The position numbers and the translations under genes are program-made. DNA of 6,225 bases from the NCBI GenBank assembly GCA_016783995.1, contig JADHVN010000083.1:1-6225 (forward strand). The letters run 5' to 3'. The notes under the pieces were generated by a model. It was not told the DNA's origin, did not search any database, and worked only from the letters and a program-made list of their open reading frames with translations. Positions 6,036-6,225 of this stretch are shown piece by piece. The number at the start of each line of letters is the position of its first letter. Positions within the stretch are counted from its first letter, which is position 1. Source of the stretch: Actinomycetota bacterium (GTDB lineage Bacteria; Actinomycetota; Humimicrobiia; Humimicrobiales; Humimicrobiaceae).

Positions 6036-6225
6036 CAATTATTATACACATTGCAAATTAATAAAATTTCTACTGAGCCCTATTCTGGAAATAAATTAAA
6101 AGGAAAATACAGCAATTTATGGAAATACAGAATTGGTAGTTTTAGGACAATATATACAATACGTAATAAAGAACTGTCAATATTGATACTTAGACTCAGA
6201 CATAGAAAAGATGTCTATAGTGACA
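6036..6225 (+). pseudogene. RelE/ParE-family toxin, C-terminal part (5' end missing, cut by window edge)
   Basis: An open plus-strand frame runs from a TAG at 6033-6035 to the window end (63 codons, no stop). It matches the last two thirds of RelE/ParE mRNA-interferase or gyrase toxins: a helix ending NKISTEPYSG, then NKLKGKYSNLWKYRIGSFR, then TIYTIRNKELSILILRL and RHRKDVY. These correspond to the family's 'KLKG..glwRiRvGdYRviY' and 'HR..vY' motifs, with the basic residues and terminal Tyr kept; a Gly usual before HR is Arg. The first strand and helix (about 30 residues) are not recognisable upstream, the frame is closed by the TAG, and no start with a ribosome binding site was found. No antitoxin gene lies on its left. 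I infer a 5'-truncated remnant; its own end lies outside the window. Confidence 0.7.

Overview
The window is strongly AT-rich bacterial DNA with compact genes and clear Shine-Dalgarno sites. A stand-alone coenzyme-B12-dependent (class II) ribonucleotide reductase, NrdR-type operators and an AbrB/PIN toxin-antitoxin pair fit an anaerobic or facultative, low-GC bacterium such as a Clostridia/Halanaerobiia-type Firmicute or an Atribacterota-like lineage. That placement is inference; no rRNA, tRNA or other phylogenetic marker is present. No CRISPR array or complete insertion sequence was seen.

Left part (1-1063). On the minus strand lies a VapBC-like toxin-antitoxin operon: an 80-aa AbrB/MazE-fold antitoxin followed, with an ATGA overlap, by a 133-aa PIN-domain toxin. 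Its promoter (TTGATA-N17-TATACT) lies inside a perfect 15-bp inverted repeat, a classic autoregulatory operator, and a hairpin just past the toxin stop looks like its terminator. Upstream of the promoter (about 789-962, minus) is a short coding-like fragment interrupted by a stop, probably the tail of a decayed gene. Facing the other way, a TTGACA/TATAAT promoter reads into the next operon.

Middle (1064-3297). Three plus-strand genes separated by 14 and 9 nt form a likely operon: a DrrA-like ABC ATPase, a six-helix ABC-2 permease (TTG start) and an AF1521-like macro-domain protein. The first two should make a homodimeric-type exporter. The macro protein should bind ADP-ribose or a derivative, but two usual ligand or catalytic positions are substituted.

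Right part (3298-6225). After a convergent intergenic region with two mutually exclusive hairpins comes a full-length nrdJ on the minus strand. Its promoter (TTGACA-N18-TAGAAT) carries two NrdR boxes exactly 32 bp apart, one filling the -35/-10 spacer and one over the start of transcription. Beyond it, running off the right edge on the plus strand, is the C-terminal part of a RelE/ParE-family toxin whose N-terminal part is not recognisable; it looks like a remnant of a second toxin-antitoxin locus.

Nothing here amounts to a clearly new multi-gene system. The items most worth a second look are the NrdR operator layout, the two unannotated gene remnants, the palindrome-embedded toxin-antitoxin promoter, and the exporter-linked macro domain with altered key residues.
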